A stretch of 64,000 bases of DNA, taken from NCBI GenBank assembly GCA_001873625.1, contig MNZN01000003.1, positions 1 through 64,000 on the forward strand. The letters are read 5' to 3'. Each line of letters opens with the position of its first letter. The stretch's first letter is position 1. Positions 49,497 through 58,871 of the stretch are shown here, piece by piece. The translations under genes and the position numbers were made by a program. The DNA comes from Candidatus Saccharibacteria bacterium CG2_30_41_52. GTDB taxonomy: Bacteria; Patescibacteriota; Saccharimonadia; Saccharimonadales; Saccharimonadaceae. The notes under the pieces are model-generated. The model was not told where the DNA came from. It did not search any database and saw only the letters and a program-made list of their open reading frames with translations.

Positions 49497-50447
49497 TTAG
49501 AATCGAGGGTCGTCTCTGATTAATACATGATCACGATAAATCCTAGCGGCATATTCTGGAGAAATCGGATTAATAATCACGCCAGTCCCCAGCTCTAACC
49601 CCGCCCATGTATTTGGACGTGGTGCAATTTTAATATGCATATGATAATCTTCGTCATAAACGGCGTTTTCAATAAAATAATTATAAGCTATGCCGTATTT
49701 ATCTAGTGTTCCCAAAACAATACGCATTGCTTTACCGATTGATTCTTTTTCGCTGTGCGTAAGTTCTGAAATCAAGCGGATATGACGTTTTGGAATCAAC
49801 CAAGCTCCGTAGGGAGAATCGCTGGCATATGGCGACAAAACAAACAAATTTTCATCTTGCCAAATAACGCGTGGTCGTTCAGATTCAAGTGCAATAATGT
49901 CACAATACGGACAAGTCGTATGTTCCAAACGATATTTTCCAAAAGCTCTAGCTTCGTTTTCGATTTTAATTGGCAAAATTGGCAAAGCATAAACCTGTGA
50001 ATGGGTATGAGTAACTGACGCTCCCGCTTTACCGCCTTCATTTTTAAATATGATTACGTGTTTAATGCCGTCCATACTTTTGAGAGCCGTGTAGCGATCA
50101 ATGTATGCATTAATAACTCGTACGATATGGTCAATAGAAAAATCATTAATATCCATTCCATGTCGACGAGTTTCAATAATAACTTCGGTTTGCCCATAGG
50201 CACTGACATTGGTTGGAGTTAAGGCTGCAAATTTATTAATAACCGAAACAATTTCCCATTCACCGTTGTATCCATTATCTTGATATGTAATCGTCTCGCC
50301 GTGAAAGTTTTCAGGACAAAAATGACAGATCTTGCCTGTTTCAATAGTCGTTGCAGCTTTTACTTCAAAAGGACGCTTTGCCCTATTCGGAGCGATAATG
50401 ACATAGTCGTCTTTGAAGTAATCCTTACGTATTTCTGGTTTGCTCAT
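49497..50447 (-). CDS. galT: Galactose-1-phosphate uridylyltransferase family protein
   Basis: 316 aa. The HIT-like nucleotidyl-transferase motif THTHSQVYALP (active-site His-x-His-x-Gln), zinc-site Cys residues (CHFCPENF, CPYC), RAKRPFEV and IPKRHIRLISELT. The family swaps UMP between UDP-glucose and galactose-1-P. No GalK or GalE is seen nearby, so a general nucleotidyl-sugar phosphorylase role (UDP- or ADP-type) is possible. The gene is independent of the ATPase, with separate spacing. Confidence 0.88.
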   Translation of the reverse strand: MSKPEIRKDYFKDDYVIIAPNRAKRPFEVKAATTIETGKICHFCPENFHGETITYQDNGYNGEWEIVSVINKFAALTPTNVSAYGQTEVIIETRRHGMDINDFSIDHIVRVINAYIDRYTALKSMDGIKHVIIFKNEGGKAGASVTHTHSQVYALPILPIKIENEARAFGKYRLEHTTCPYCDIIALESERPRVIWQDENLFVLSPYASDSPYGAWLIPKRHIRLISELTHSEKESIGKAMRIVLGTLDKYGIAYNYFIENAVYDEDYHMHIKIAPRPNTWAGLELGTGVIINPISPEYAARIYRDHVLIRDDPRF

Positions 50448-50546
50448 TCATCTTATAATAAAGCATATGGTTATATATTAGAAGCCACCAATAAAATATC
50501 GCCCAATAGTAAACGACTTTGGGCGATAAATTTTTATTAAAATTTA

Positions 50547-52034
50547 CTATTTTGCAAATTCAATTGCACGAGTTTCACGAATTACGTTCACTTTGATTGT
50601 TCCTGGATATTGCATTGTACTTTCAATCTTAATCGCGATATCGCGAGCAAGTTTGATCGCGCTTAAATCATCAATTGCTTGTGGGCTAACAATTACACGA
50701 ACTTCACGACCAGCACTAATTGCATAGGCCTTATCAATTCCGTTAAATCCTAGTGCAATGTTTTCCAAATCACGCATACGCTCAGTGAAATTCTCGGCAC
50801 TGATATTGCGAGCTCCGGGACGAGCAGCTGATAGTGCGTCACAAACACGAACTACCAATGCTTCTGGTGTTGTAGCTTCAACATCATCATGATGAGCCTC
50901 GATTGCGTGTGCAATCTCTTCGGACATACCGTACTTACGTGCGAATTCTCCAGAAAGATGGTGGTGTTTGCCTTCCATCTTATGCGTTACGGCTTTGCCA
51001 ACGTCATGAAGAATGGTAGCGATCTTTGTGATGCGAACATCCGCTCCAATTTCTTCAGCAATAAGCCCAGCCATATGAGTCATCTCGATACTGTGCCTAA
51101 GCACGTTTTGGCCATAACTGGTACGATATTTCAGCTCACCCAGTAAACGCAACATTTCTTTTGGAATACCAACAACTCCAACTTCACGAGCAGCGTCTTC
51201 GCCAGCACGATCAACCTCTTTGTTGATTTCTATTTCAGCCTTGGCAACAACTTCCTCTATGCGACCTGGATGAATACGGCCGTCTTTCATTAATAGTTCC
51301 AAACTCATACGAGCAATCTGACGACGAATCGGATCAAACGAACTTAAAACAATCATACCTGGAGTATCATCAACCAAAATATCGACGCCAGTTGCACGTT
51401 GCAAGGCTTGAATATTGCGGCCTTCTTTGCCTATAATTCGGCCCTTCATCTCGTCATCTGTCAGTTTAATAGCAGTTACAGTTCGCTCGGCGGCGACCGC
51501 AGACGACATACGCTCCATTGCAGTCACTAAAATTGTTTGGGCGGCGTCTTCGGCGGTCTCTTTGGCGTCATTTTGCAATTTATTAATTAGACCAACCATA
51601 TCTTGTTTGATATCGCGTTCGGTCATTTGCATCAATTTTTCGGCAGCATCGGTCTTGGATAGTTTAGAAATTTTTTCAAGTTTATCCTGCTGTTTAGTAC
51701 GAATATCGCGAATCTCGCCTTTAAGACTTTCAAGATCTCGCTCTTCGGCACGTAATTTTTCAGAACGTTTATCAAGCTCGTCAATTTTGCGATCGAGCGT
51801 TGTTTCACGATCGGCCAAACGATTCTCTGTCTTTTTCCATTCGTTTCGACGTTCGTTTTCCAGTTCTAAGACTTCATCCTTAGCTTTTAGGATAATGTCA
51901 CTGGCTTTGGTTTTCGCTGCAGCAATTTCTTTTTCAGCCTTTAATTTGCCGCCTGTTTGTTGACGTTTTTCATAGACGACTGTGCCGCCAACTCCAACAA
52001 GAACCGCGATTACGGCAATAATACCTTCTAACAT
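50547..52034 (-). CDS. rny: Ribonuclease Y
   Basis: The track start (52055) is a TTG; ATG 52034 (MLEGIIAVIAV) follows AGGAAAGGA and is better, about 495 aa. N-terminal membrane helix, long coiled coil (about 30-185, Glu/Lys/Arg-rich), KH domain (RIIGKEGRNIQALQRATGVD) and HD domain (VLRHSIEMTHMAGL, ILHDVGKA, AIEAHHDD). It is a membrane-bound endoribonuclease that begins mRNA decay. It has its own promoter at 52188-52160. Confidence 0.96.
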   Translation of the reverse strand: MLEGIIAVIAVLVGVGGTVVYEKRQQTGGKLKAEKEIAAAKTKASDIILKAKDEVLELENERRNEWKKTENRLADRETTLDRKIDELDKRSEKLRAEERDLESLKGEIRDIRTKQQDKLEKISKLSKTDAAEKLMQMTERDIKQDMVGLINKLQNDAKETAEDAAQTILVTAMERMSSAVAAERTVTAIKLTDDEMKGRIIGKEGRNIQALQRATGVDILVDDTPGMIVLSSFDPIRRQIARMSLELLMKDGRIHPGRIEEVVAKAEIEINKEVDRAGEDAAREVGVVGIPKEMLRLLGELKYRTSYGQNVLRHSIEMTHMAGLIAEEIGADVRITKIATILHDVGKAVTHKMEGKHHHLSGEFARKYGMSEEIAHAIEAHHDDVEATTPEALVVRVCDALSAARPGARNISAENFTERMRDLENIALGFNGIDKAYAISAGREVRVIVSPQAIDDLSAIKLARDIAIKIESTMQYPGTIKVNVIRETRAIEFAK

Positions 52035-52159
52035 AGTTATTCCTTTCCTCGCCAAGACCTCTCTGAGAATTTATACAGAGTATAAGAAATGCTTGTAGTA
52101 AAAGTTCAGTCAGCCTGTGCGTTGGTTTCAAAAATTATTCAGAGTCCTTAAAAATGGAC

Positions 52160-52188
52160 TATATATATAGTAGCCTTTTTTATGTCAA
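52160..52188 (-). promoter_or_regulatory. Promoter of rny
   Basis: Minus strand TTGACA (52188-52183), 17-nt spacer, TATATA (52165-52160). The rny leader is then about 120 nt. Confidence 0.7.
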
Positions 52189-52246
52189 GTCCGCAAGCTA
52201 ATTATAAATATTGTAATAAATACTCTTATTATTTTCTGCCTTCCCT

Positions 52247-52470
52247 CGTCCCAATAAACAATCGCCACTTAACTTACGTGTTAATAATAAACTAATTTGT
52301 TCTTGGCTGTCTGCGGAACGATCCTAAAGGAATCGCCTTCACGCCATTATATCTTTTGCAGGATTAAATCCTGCAAAAGATATAATGGGTTCAGGTAGTC
52401 CTCGACAATCCAGGACCAAATTAGTTTATTGTTACGGTAAGTTAACAGCCGATTTTATTATTGGGACTTG
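52247..52470. ncRNA. Candidate structured RNA, module 1
   Basis: One long rod: outer GTCCCAATAA / TTATTGGGAC, next CTTAACTTAC / GTAAGTTAA, then AATAAACTAATTTG / CAAATTAGTTTATT (14 bp), a large internal loop (TTGGCTGTCTGCGGAACG... against TTCAGGTAGTCCTCGAC), and a 19-bp perfect terminal stem ATTATATCTTTTGCAGGAT with loop TAA. This nested order over 224 nt is far beyond chance for a gene-free stretch. The rod-bulge-rod shape recalls 6S RNA, but no 6S, SRP, tmRNA or RNase P core motif was found. Strand not resolved. Confidence 0.6.
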
Positions 52471-52524
52471 GTAAGGCTAGCTACTTACATTATCGCTAGC
52501 CAGCCTACATTCCAACGAATAAAA

Positions 52525-52659
52525 AAGGGCTTTTGAGTTGCCGCAAAAATGAAATCAACTAGACCATGCTATCCGAGTATGTTTGAGTGGTAACGAGTTA
52601 CGCAGGATACATAGTTTAGTTGATTTTATTTTTAGCGCGCGACGAGAGTCGGCCCTTGT
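52525..52659. ncRNA. Candidate structured RNA, module 2
   Basis: Outer AAGGGC / GCCCTT, inner AAAATGAAATCAACTA / TAGTTGATTTTATTTT, then ATCC...GGAT and a GTAAC-GA-GTTAC hairpin. It stands 55 nt after module 1 and could be part of the same RNA. No ORF or tRNA-like end. The 52471-52524 linker has a GCTAGC...GCTAGC stem. Confidence 0.55.
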
Positions 52660-52700
52660 TTATTTGGTGGGATGGATGGTGGTATTGATAACAATATTTT

Positions 52701-53087
52701 TTATTTTTTTGAAACCGTAATATGAGCTTCACTACCATAGAACGGTAGGACTATTCTTTCATTTACGCCAGCGTTCAATTTTGACATTACTTCGTCTTGC
52801 CAGTCGTCATTACGCCCACCAACAATCGGAATATTTTGAGCATCAGCTATCGTATTCATAACCGTCAAACCAATCCGTAAACCAGTAAAACTTCCTGGAC
52901 CTTCAAAAACACCAATCGCCGATATATCAGACCAGGTCTTGTTGTTTTCGCCAAGTATTTTGTTCAAATATCCAAGCAACCCCTTGGCTAATGTTCTATC
53001 CGCCTGCCATTGATTTTCTTGGCGCCAACCACCGTCGAACAAACTGATTTTACAAACTGGCGTACTGGTGTCTAAAAATACAATCAT
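52701..53087 (-). CDS. tsaB: TsaB-like tRNA t6A modification protein, short form
   Basis: 128 aa, against about 220 for usual TsaB. The N-terminal ASKHA half is present (FLDTSTPVCKISLFDG, GVFEGPGSFTGLRIGLTVMNTIA), and the sequence then ends after a shortened HITVSKK tail, so the second lobe is missing. TsaB bridges TsaD and TsaE in making t6A at position 37 of ANN-decoding tRNAs. The start overlaps the tsaE stop (ATGA). It may be a reduced but functional form as in other small genomes, or a degraded one. Confidence 0.85.
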   Translation of the reverse strand: MIVFLDTSTPVCKISLFDGGWRQENQWQADRTLAKGLLGYLNKILGENNKTWSDISAIGVFEGPGSFTGLRIGLTVMNTIADAQNIPIVGGRNDDWQDEVMSKLNAGVNERIVLPFYGSEAHITVSKK

Positions 53088-53542
53088 TCTGTTATTTTTT
53101 CCATAAGTTTTTGACTAATTTCACCACTTGATTTTATATCAAGTTTTCGTGAATATTCTGAGATGGCAGATATATTAATAGTTAATCTATCGATTGGCAG
53201 AATACCAGCAACCGCTCCGCCCCATTCTATAACTGTAACAATATTTTTATCATCGATTACTTCTTGCAATTCATTCGCCATAATACCAGCGTCATTTAGT
53301 CGATAAAAATCATAATGTGAAAGTATAATACCATCCCTACCGTTATATACACGGTTGATCGTGAAACTAGGGCTTTGGACGTTTTCGTCTATCCCTAAAC
53401 CAACAGCAATACCTTTGACGAGTGTTGTTTTTCCTGCACCAACATCACCAATTAATTCGATGATTTCGCCGCCACAAAGCAAAGTTCCAATAGCCTTGCC
53501 TAGGTCCTTCATTTTGTCCTTGTTTTTTACATCTATAAACAT
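53084..53542 (-). CDS. tsaE: tRNA t6A modification ATPase
   Basis: 152 aa. P-loop ELIGDVGAGKTTLVKGIAVGLG, SPSFTINRVY, HYDFYRLND, VIEWGGAV, the standard TsaE set. It supplies ATP hydrolysis to the TsaB/TsaD complex. The minus-strand TATAAT sits about 8-9 nt from the ATG. Overlaps tsaB by 4 nt in an operon. Confidence 0.94.
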   Translation of the reverse strand: MFIDVKNKDKMKDLGKAIGTLLCGGEIIELIGDVGAGKTTLVKGIAVGLGIDENVQSPSFTINRVYNGRDGIILSHYDFYRLNDAGIMANELQEVIDDKNIVTVIEWGGAVAGILPIDRLTINISAISEYSRKLDIKSSGEISQKLMEKITE

Positions 53543-53603
53543 ATAAAAATATTATATCATCTAGCACTTTTTTACTCTGTAGATTACAATAGGCACAAGC
53601 AGT

Positions 53604-55385
53604 ATGCGTATAACCGATGCCACAATGGAAAAGTTGCTTGTTCGCAGTGGTGTAATCACTGCCGAGCAAATTGACGCCCTGAAAGATGAGGCGGTTCGTT
53701 CAAAGCACTCCATGCAAGATATGGCAATGTCAAACGAACTAATCGATGACAAAACATTAGCCAGAGCTTTTGCCGATTATGCACAAATACCCTACATTGA
53801 ATTAAATCCACACGACCTAAATCTCGATATTCTTAATAAAATTCCTGATCGTATCGCCCGACAATACAACGCAGTATTATTCAAGGTTGACCCAGATGGT
53901 TTATGCCATTTGGCAATGGACGACCCTGATGATGTTCAGGCTATTAGCTTTATCGAGAAAGAAATTGGCACAAATACTAAAATCTACGTCGCAACTCATG
54001 AAAACATTTTGGCAGCCCTAGAAGCTTATCGTGGCGACGTCAGCAACGAGTTAAACGAAGTTATTGATATTCAACGAGCTGATAATAACGAAAACGACTC
54101 GATTACTAGCGAAGAAGTTGCTGAAGATTCGCCTATCGCAAAAACAATCAACCTGCTGTTGGAATACGCCATTCGTTCACACGCCAGCGATATTCACATT
54201 GAACCTCGCGAAGGTTTTGTTCAAATTAGATACCGAATCGACGGAATATTAAAAGAAGTAAACCGTTTACCTCGCAACGTTCTAAACGCACTAACCAGCC
54301 GTGTCAAAATTTTGTCCAATCTAAAAATTGATGAACGACGTGTCCCTCAAGATGGAAGATTCAAGATCAAAGTAGGCGGCAAACAATATGCTCTTCGTGT
54401 CAGCACATTGCCTGTAGCAGACGGTGAAAAAACCGTCATGCGTATTTTGGATGAATCTAACCAAGCCGTATCCCTAGAATCACTTGGATATTGGGGCAAA
54501 TCTTTAGCCACTATCAACGAATCATTAACCGAAGCAAATGGTATGATTTTGATAACAGGTCCTACTGGTAGCGGTAAGTCAACTAGCTTATTTAGTATCC
54601 TAACTATTCTTAACAACCCAGACGTTAACATTTCAACCGTCGAAGACCCAGTTGAGTATAAAATCGTTGGCGTCAACCAAACCCAGACTAACTCCAAAGC
54701 CGGAATGACCTTTGCCAATGGGCTTCGCGCACTTCTCCGTCAAGACCCAGACATTATTATGATCGGTGAGATCCGCGATAGTGAAACAGCCGATTTGGGC
54801 GTTCAAGCTGCCCTAACTGGACACTTGGTGTTTAGTACCCTTCACACCAATGACGCCGCAACTTGTTTGCCACGTCTGCTCGACATGGGCATTGAGCCAT
54901 TCCTTATCGCCAGTATCGTTCGTGCTGTAGTCGGTCAGCGACTTGTCCGTAAAGTTCGTCACGAATCCAGAATAAGCTATAAACCAACTGCCGAAGAACA
55001 AGAAATGATAGTCAAAATGTTTAACCTAAAACCAGGTCAAGACTTTAGCTATATCCATAATCTAGAAAAAGCAGCAGCAGCCGAAGGTTTAGGTGGTGAT
55101 ACTCCACTTTCAACCGACGAACATGGGATTAATGTCTTGTATCACAATAACCCAGATGACAATGCCGATGGTTCTATGGCTGGCTACAGAGGACGAATGG
55201 GTATTTATGAAGTTCTTAATAATTCAGTTCCTATGCAGCAGCTGATTGTATCGAATGCAACCAGTAACCAACTTCGAGAACAAGCGATTGCCGAGGGCAT
55301 GGTTACAATGCAAACTGATGGTTTAATTAAAGTTCTTCGTGGCGAAACAACCCTCGAAGAAGTCATTAGGGTAACTAAAGAATAA
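53604..55385 (+). CDS. pilB: Type IV pilus assembly ATPase
   Basis: 593 aa. N-terminal GspE_N domain (about 1-150), then the secretion ATPase core: RIDGILKEV, Walker A ITGPTGSGKSTSLFSI, Asp box STVEDPVEYK, Walker B DPDIIMIGEIRD and His box TGHLVFSTLHTNDAAT. The C-terminus has GRMGIYEVL. The four-cysteine zinc site seen in many PilB is absent. It powers pilus extension from the inner face of the membrane. TACAAT at 53585-53590 gives a leader of only about 7 nt. The next gene follows at once. Confidence 0.96.
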   Translation: MRITDATMEKLLVRSGVITAEQIDALKDEAVRSKHSMQDMAMSNELIDDKTLARAFADYAQIPYIELNPHDLNLDILNKIPDRIARQYNAVLFKVDPDGLCHLAMDDPDDVQAISFIEKEIGTNTKIYVATHENILAALEAYRGDVSNELNEVIDIQRADNNENDSITSEEVAEDSPIAKTINLLLEYAIRSHASDIHIEPREGFVQIRYRIDGILKEVNRLPRNVLNALTSRVKILSNLKIDERRVPQDGRFKIKVGGKQYALRVSTLPVADGEKTVMRILDESNQAVSLESLGYWGKSLATINESLTEANGMILITGPTGSGKSTSLFSILTILNNPDVNISTVEDPVEYKIVGVNQTQTNSKAGMTFANGLRALLRQDPDIIMIGEIRDSETADLGVQAALTGHLVFSTLHTNDAATCLPRLLDMGIEPFLIASIVRAVVGQRLVRKVRHESRISYKPTAEEQEMIVKMFNLKPGQDFSYIHNLEKAAAAEGLGGDTPLSTDEHGINVLYHNNPDDNADGSMAGYRGRMGIYEVLNNSVPMQQLIVSNATSNQLREQAIAEGMVTMQTDGLIKVLRGETTLEEVIRVTKE

Positions 55386-55386
55386 T

Positions 55387-56616
55387 ATGCCATCATTTGC
55401 ATATATCGCTATCGATCTCAAAGGTAACTCTTTAAGCGGCGTCACCGAGCAGCCTGACCGCGCTACGGCTATTAGCGCCATAACCAAACAAAATCTTCGC
55501 CCAGTTAGTGTCCAAGAAACCAAAGAAAAGATGACTAGCAGCAAAATGGGAAATATGCTAGGTGCTGGTAAAATCAAACCAGATCAGTTAGTTATGTTTA
55601 CTCGTCAATTAAGCGCCATGGTTGGTGCTGGCGTGCCACTGCTTCGCGCTCTTACAGCCCTATCTGATCACGTTGCCGAAAGTCCACTTTTGAAAAAAAT
55701 ATTAGTCGGTGTTATTCATGACGTTGAATCAGGCGCTACTCTTGGTGATGCTTTGGCGAAATATCCAAATACATTTAATGACGTCTACGTAAACATGGTT
55801 CGTGCCGGTGAAGCTGCCGGAATCTTGGATGATATTTTGAAGCGTTTGGCTTTGCAACAAGAAAAGAGCACAACCATGCGCAAAAAAATTAAAAGTTCAA
55901 TGGCATACCCATTAGTTCTGTTATTTATTACGGCAGCAGCATTCTTTGGATTAATGCTTTTCGTTGTGCCTCAGATTGGTAAAATCTTAACAGATTTGGG
56001 TGGAGCTGATGCAAAATTACCAGGAATCACGATGGCCATGTTGGCAGTAAGTAGTTTTATTACATCATATTGGTACATCATATTCTTGGTACTTGGTGGT
56101 GGCGTATATGGATTCTTGCGCTACATCAAATCGCCAAAAGGCCGATATCAATTCCATTACATCATTTTAAAAACTCCACTTATTAAAACAATTGTCATGA
56201 AAGTTGCCGTTGGACACTTTACTCGTACCTTCTCGGCATTGATTGAGGCCGGTGTTGCCGTTTTGGAAGCGTTGAACGTCACTTCACGCGCTGTTGGTAA
56301 TGCCATATTTGAAGAAGCCCTAATCGAAGCTGAGGCTCAAGTAAAAATCGGAAAAACTCTTTCATCAGTAATTGCGGCTAACCCTCTTTTTCCTCCGATT
56401 GTGTCCCAAATGTTATTGGTTGGTGAAGAAACCGGCCAAACTGACACCGTCCTTGTCAAAGTTGCAGACTTTTACGAAGAAGAAGTTGACCGATCAATCG
56501 AAGGTCTTAGCGCTGTTATTGAACCTATCATGATTGTAATCATGGGTAGCATGGTCGGATTAATTGCAGCCAGTGTTATGTTACCAATCGCCGGACTAGC
56601 TCAAACTATAAAATAG
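55387..56616 (+). CDS. pilC: Type IV pilus inner-membrane platform protein
   Basis: 409 aa, GspF family with its two repeated domains: FTRQLSAMVGAGVPLLRAL (55-) and FTRTFSALIEAGVAVLEAL (about 275-), each followed by hydrophobic helices (VLLFITAAAFFGLMLFVVP, and the C-terminal MIVIMGSMVGLIAASVML). It anchors PilB and transmits rotation to the pilin helix. It begins 2 nt after the pilB stop. Confidence 0.96.
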   Translation: MPSFAYIAIDLKGNSLSGVTEQPDRATAISAITKQNLRPVSVQETKEKMTSSKMGNMLGAGKIKPDQLVMFTRQLSAMVGAGVPLLRALTALSDHVAESPLLKKILVGVIHDVESGATLGDALAKYPNTFNDVYVNMVRAGEAAGILDDILKRLALQQEKSTTMRKKIKSSMAYPLVLLFITAAAFFGLMLFVVPQIGKILTDLGGADAKLPGITMAMLAVSSFITSYWYIIFLVLGGGVYGFLRYIKSPKGRYQFHYIILKTPLIKTIVMKVAVGHFTRTFSALIEAGVAVLEALNVTSRAVGNAIFEEALIEAEAQVKIGKTLSSVIAANPLFPPIVSQMLLVGEETGQTDTVLVKVADFYEEEVDRSIEGLSAVIEPIMIVIMGSMVGLIAASVMLPIAGLAQTIK

Positions 56617-56639
56617 TTATTCTTATAGCAATATGCTCA

Positions 56640-56648
56640 TGCTATAAT
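56640..56648 (+). promoter_or_regulatory. Extended -10 upstream of pilM
   Basis: TGCTATAAT about 28 nt before ATG 56677, suggesting that pilMNO can be expressed separately from pilBC. Confidence 0.65.
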
Positions 56649-56676
56649 AATAACCAGAATTCACTAGTGGGCATCA

Positions 56677-57732
56677 ATGGAAAAACTATTTTTTAAAGAT
56701 AAACAAGTCATCGGTCTTGATATCAGCAACACTGGTATCAAAATTATGGCCATCGATATCAAACGATGGTTAGTACTTGGTTACGGATCAATTGATTTAG
56801 AGCCCGCTAAGGTCAAAGAATCACTTGAAGGAACCAGCACTTATTTGGCTGACAACGTCCAAGTTCTCATCAAGGAAAAACTAGTTGGAACATTGCCGAG
56901 CAACCACGTAGTTATCAGCGTACCTACAACTCGTACTTATTCACGAACATTCAATCTTCCAACAGATGTCGAAAAGAAATTAAAGGACGCAGTCGAACTA
57001 GAAGTCGACCAATATATTCCAGTACCAGCTTCAACTCTATATATAGATTACGAGATTATTGAGCGAACCAAAAAACAAATCACCGTGCTAATGAGCGCCG
57101 TCCCCCGAACAATCGTCGACAAATGCGTATCCGCCGCCGAAAGCGCCGGATTAAATGTAGTCTTAGTTGAACCGGGTATGAATGCTGTCGCTCGCCTAAT
57201 CACAAGTTCCGAAGAAGGTAAATTACCAAGCGTCATCGTTGATATTGGCCCAGCAACAACAGATATAGCCGTCCTAGACAGTGGTGCAGTTCGCGTTACT
57301 GGCGGACTAGCAATTGGCGGTAACACATTTACTCTTGATATAGCTAAACGACTAGAAGTTCCTTTGGAAAATGCTCACCAACTTAAAGTTCTAAACGGAC
57401 TTAATGCCGGACCTCGTCAAGAAAAAATCCGCGGTGCCGTCGAACCAAGTCTAGCCCAGATTATTACCGAAACACGCAAAGTTATGCGCTATTATAATGA
57501 ACGTATCAGCGACGATCGCAAACTTGAACAGCTGTTGGTTGTCGGGATCGGCAGCAATATGCCTGGCATTGGTGAATATTTCACAAACGAACTTGTTATG
57601 CCGGCTCGCGTTGCCAACCCTTGGCAGAAATTAGATTTCGGTAAATTGCCAGAACCAGCCAAACAATTCCGTTCCAGATATATAACCGCTGCTGGACTTG
57701 CAAGTATAACGACAGGAAATATTTGGAAATGA
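56677..57732 (+). CDS. pilM: Type IV pilus assembly protein PilM
   Basis: 351 aa. Actin-like ASKHA fold: GLDISNTGIKIMAI (phosphate 1), DIGPATTDIAVLDSGAVRVTGGLAIGGNTF (phosphate 2) and LLVVGIGSNMPGI (adenosine). PilM is the cytoplasmic ring component that binds the PilN N-terminus. The stop overlaps pilN start by 10 nt. Confidence 0.95.
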   Translation: MEKLFFKDKQVIGLDISNTGIKIMAIDIKRWLVLGYGSIDLEPAKVKESLEGTSTYLADNVQVLIKEKLVGTLPSNHVVISVPTTRTYSRTFNLPTDVEKKLKDAVELEVDQYIPVPASTLYIDYEIIERTKKQITVLMSAVPRTIVDKCVSAAESAGLNVVLVEPGMNAVARLITSSEEGKLPSVIVDIGPATTDIAVLDSGAVRVTGGLAIGGNTFTLDIAKRLEVPLENAHQLKVLNGLNAGPRQEKIRGAVEPSLAQIITETRKVMRYYNERISDDRKLEQLLVVGIGSNMPGIGEYFTNELVMPARVANPWQKLDFGKLPEPAKQFRSRYITAAGLASITTGNIWK

Positions 57733-58286
57733 TAAATTTACTACCCGCAGAAACCAAGATTCAACTTCGCGCAGCGCATACGAATGTTCTGCTGTTTAAA
57801 TATTTACTAGTGCTAGGCACGGGCGTCACGTTTTTGGGATTAGCTTTCGGAGCGTCTTATATATTCTTGACCAATAACAAAGCTGCTATTGAAAAGCTAG
57901 AAAACAACAGCCAATCGACAGTGTCGCTATATTCAGTTGCTCAAAAACAGCTTAATTCTATTCTATCGAGTGTCGCAACCGCTAAAAGCATCATGGACCA
58001 ACAAATATCATACAGCGACATCGTAACTGGTATCGCTGCGGCGCTACCTGCAGGAATAATTATCGACAAACTTGTCGTCGACAATAGCACGATCGGTAAA
58101 CCGATGACACTCTTGGCCAGGGCTAAGACGGCCGAAAGCGTACCGCTAATGAAAGATAATTTTACACAATCTACCCTATTTTCCAACTATAATCTTATGT
58201 CAGTCACAAATAACCCTACGGATTCATCCGGATTTCCAGTTCAAATCAGTGTAAGTATAACTGTGAACAAAGGTATGTCACTATGA
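57723..58286 (+). CDS. pilN: Type IV pilus assembly protein PilN
   Basis: 187 aa. The PilM-binding N-terminal INLLPAETK is intact; one helix (YLLVLGTGVTFLGLAFGASYIF), a coiled coil (AAIEKLENNSQSTVSLYSVAQ) and an alpha/beta extracellular domain. In other bacteria PilN/PilO dimers link the cytoplasmic ring and the outside parts. It overlaps pilM and pilO. Confidence 0.92.
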   Translation: MEMINLLPAETKIQLRAAHTNVLLFKYLLVLGTGVTFLGLAFGASYIFLTNNKAAIEKLENNSQSTVSLYSVAQKQLNSILSSVATAKSIMDQQISYSDIVTGIAAALPAGIIIDKLVVDNSTIGKPMTLLARAKTAESVPLMKDNFTQSTLFSNYNLMSVTNNPTDSSGFPVQISVSITVNKGMSL

Positions 58287-58867
58287 GAAAACAACGTAAA
58301 CCAAAAACAGGCCTACAGGCAACATCTTTGCGCAAAGCTATGATTACCCTAGTCGTCATCCTAATTATTTTAGCTTCTGTTGGTTTTTATTTCGGACAAG
58401 ATTGGCTCACAAAATACGCGGCCGAAGTAGACCAAACTACTTCTGGATCATCCGCAAGCAGCAGCAGTTCTCAAGCTCTAAGTCAATTACACGAAGAAAT
58501 AACCAACAACCAGCCGATTGGAGCTAAAGCCAGCGCCTTGGTTGCATCCAGCCAAAATTACCAGAATAAAATAATTAGCGACCTTAATAAATATGCATCG
58601 TCTACAGGGATATCGATTGCTGGATATAATTTGACTCAACCAACCATAACAGGCGATGATGCTGGAGCAACAATCAGTGGCGTAAAATCAAAATTCGTCA
58701 CAATAACACTCAACAATCCGATTCCTATACGAAGCCTACTGCAGTTTTTTAAAGCAATCGAAAGCAACCTACCAAAAATGCAAATCACCGGTATCAGCAT
58801 TTCATCATCTAGCACCAAAGATAACGTGACCGTCGATCCATTAACAATAGAGGTCTACACAAAATAA
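58283..58867 (+). CDS. pilO: Type IV pilus assembly protein PilO
   Basis: 194 aa. Basic N-terminus, one helix (MITLVVILIILASVGFYFG), a Ser-rich coiled-coil region, then a ferredoxin-like domain (TITLNNPIPIRSLLQFFKAIESNLPKMQITGISI) typical of PilO. The start overlaps pilN stop by 4 nt (ATGA). With PilN it forms the alignment subcomplex. Confidence 0.88.
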   Translation: MRKQRKPKTGLQATSLRKAMITLVVILIILASVGFYFGQDWLTKYAAEVDQTTSGSSASSSSSQALSQLHEEITNNQPIGAKASALVASSQNYQNKIISDLNKYASSTGISIAGYNLTQPTITGDDAGATISGVKSKFVTITLNNPIPIRSLLQFFKAIESNLPKMQITGISISSSSTKDNVTVDPLTIEVYTK

Positions 58868-58871
58868 TATT

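Noticed and set aside
52346-52388. 19-bp perfect palindrome as an insertion-sequence end or lone terminator
   Set aside because: It is the tip of a larger nested rod, has no T-run, and no transposase or target duplication is nearby.
52200-52660. tmRNA, RNase P RNA, SRP RNA or 6S RNA
   Set aside because: No acceptor/CCA ends or tag ORF (tmRNA), no conserved P RNA blocks, no SRP GGAA domain. The 6S-like rod shape is suggestive, but not enough for a name.
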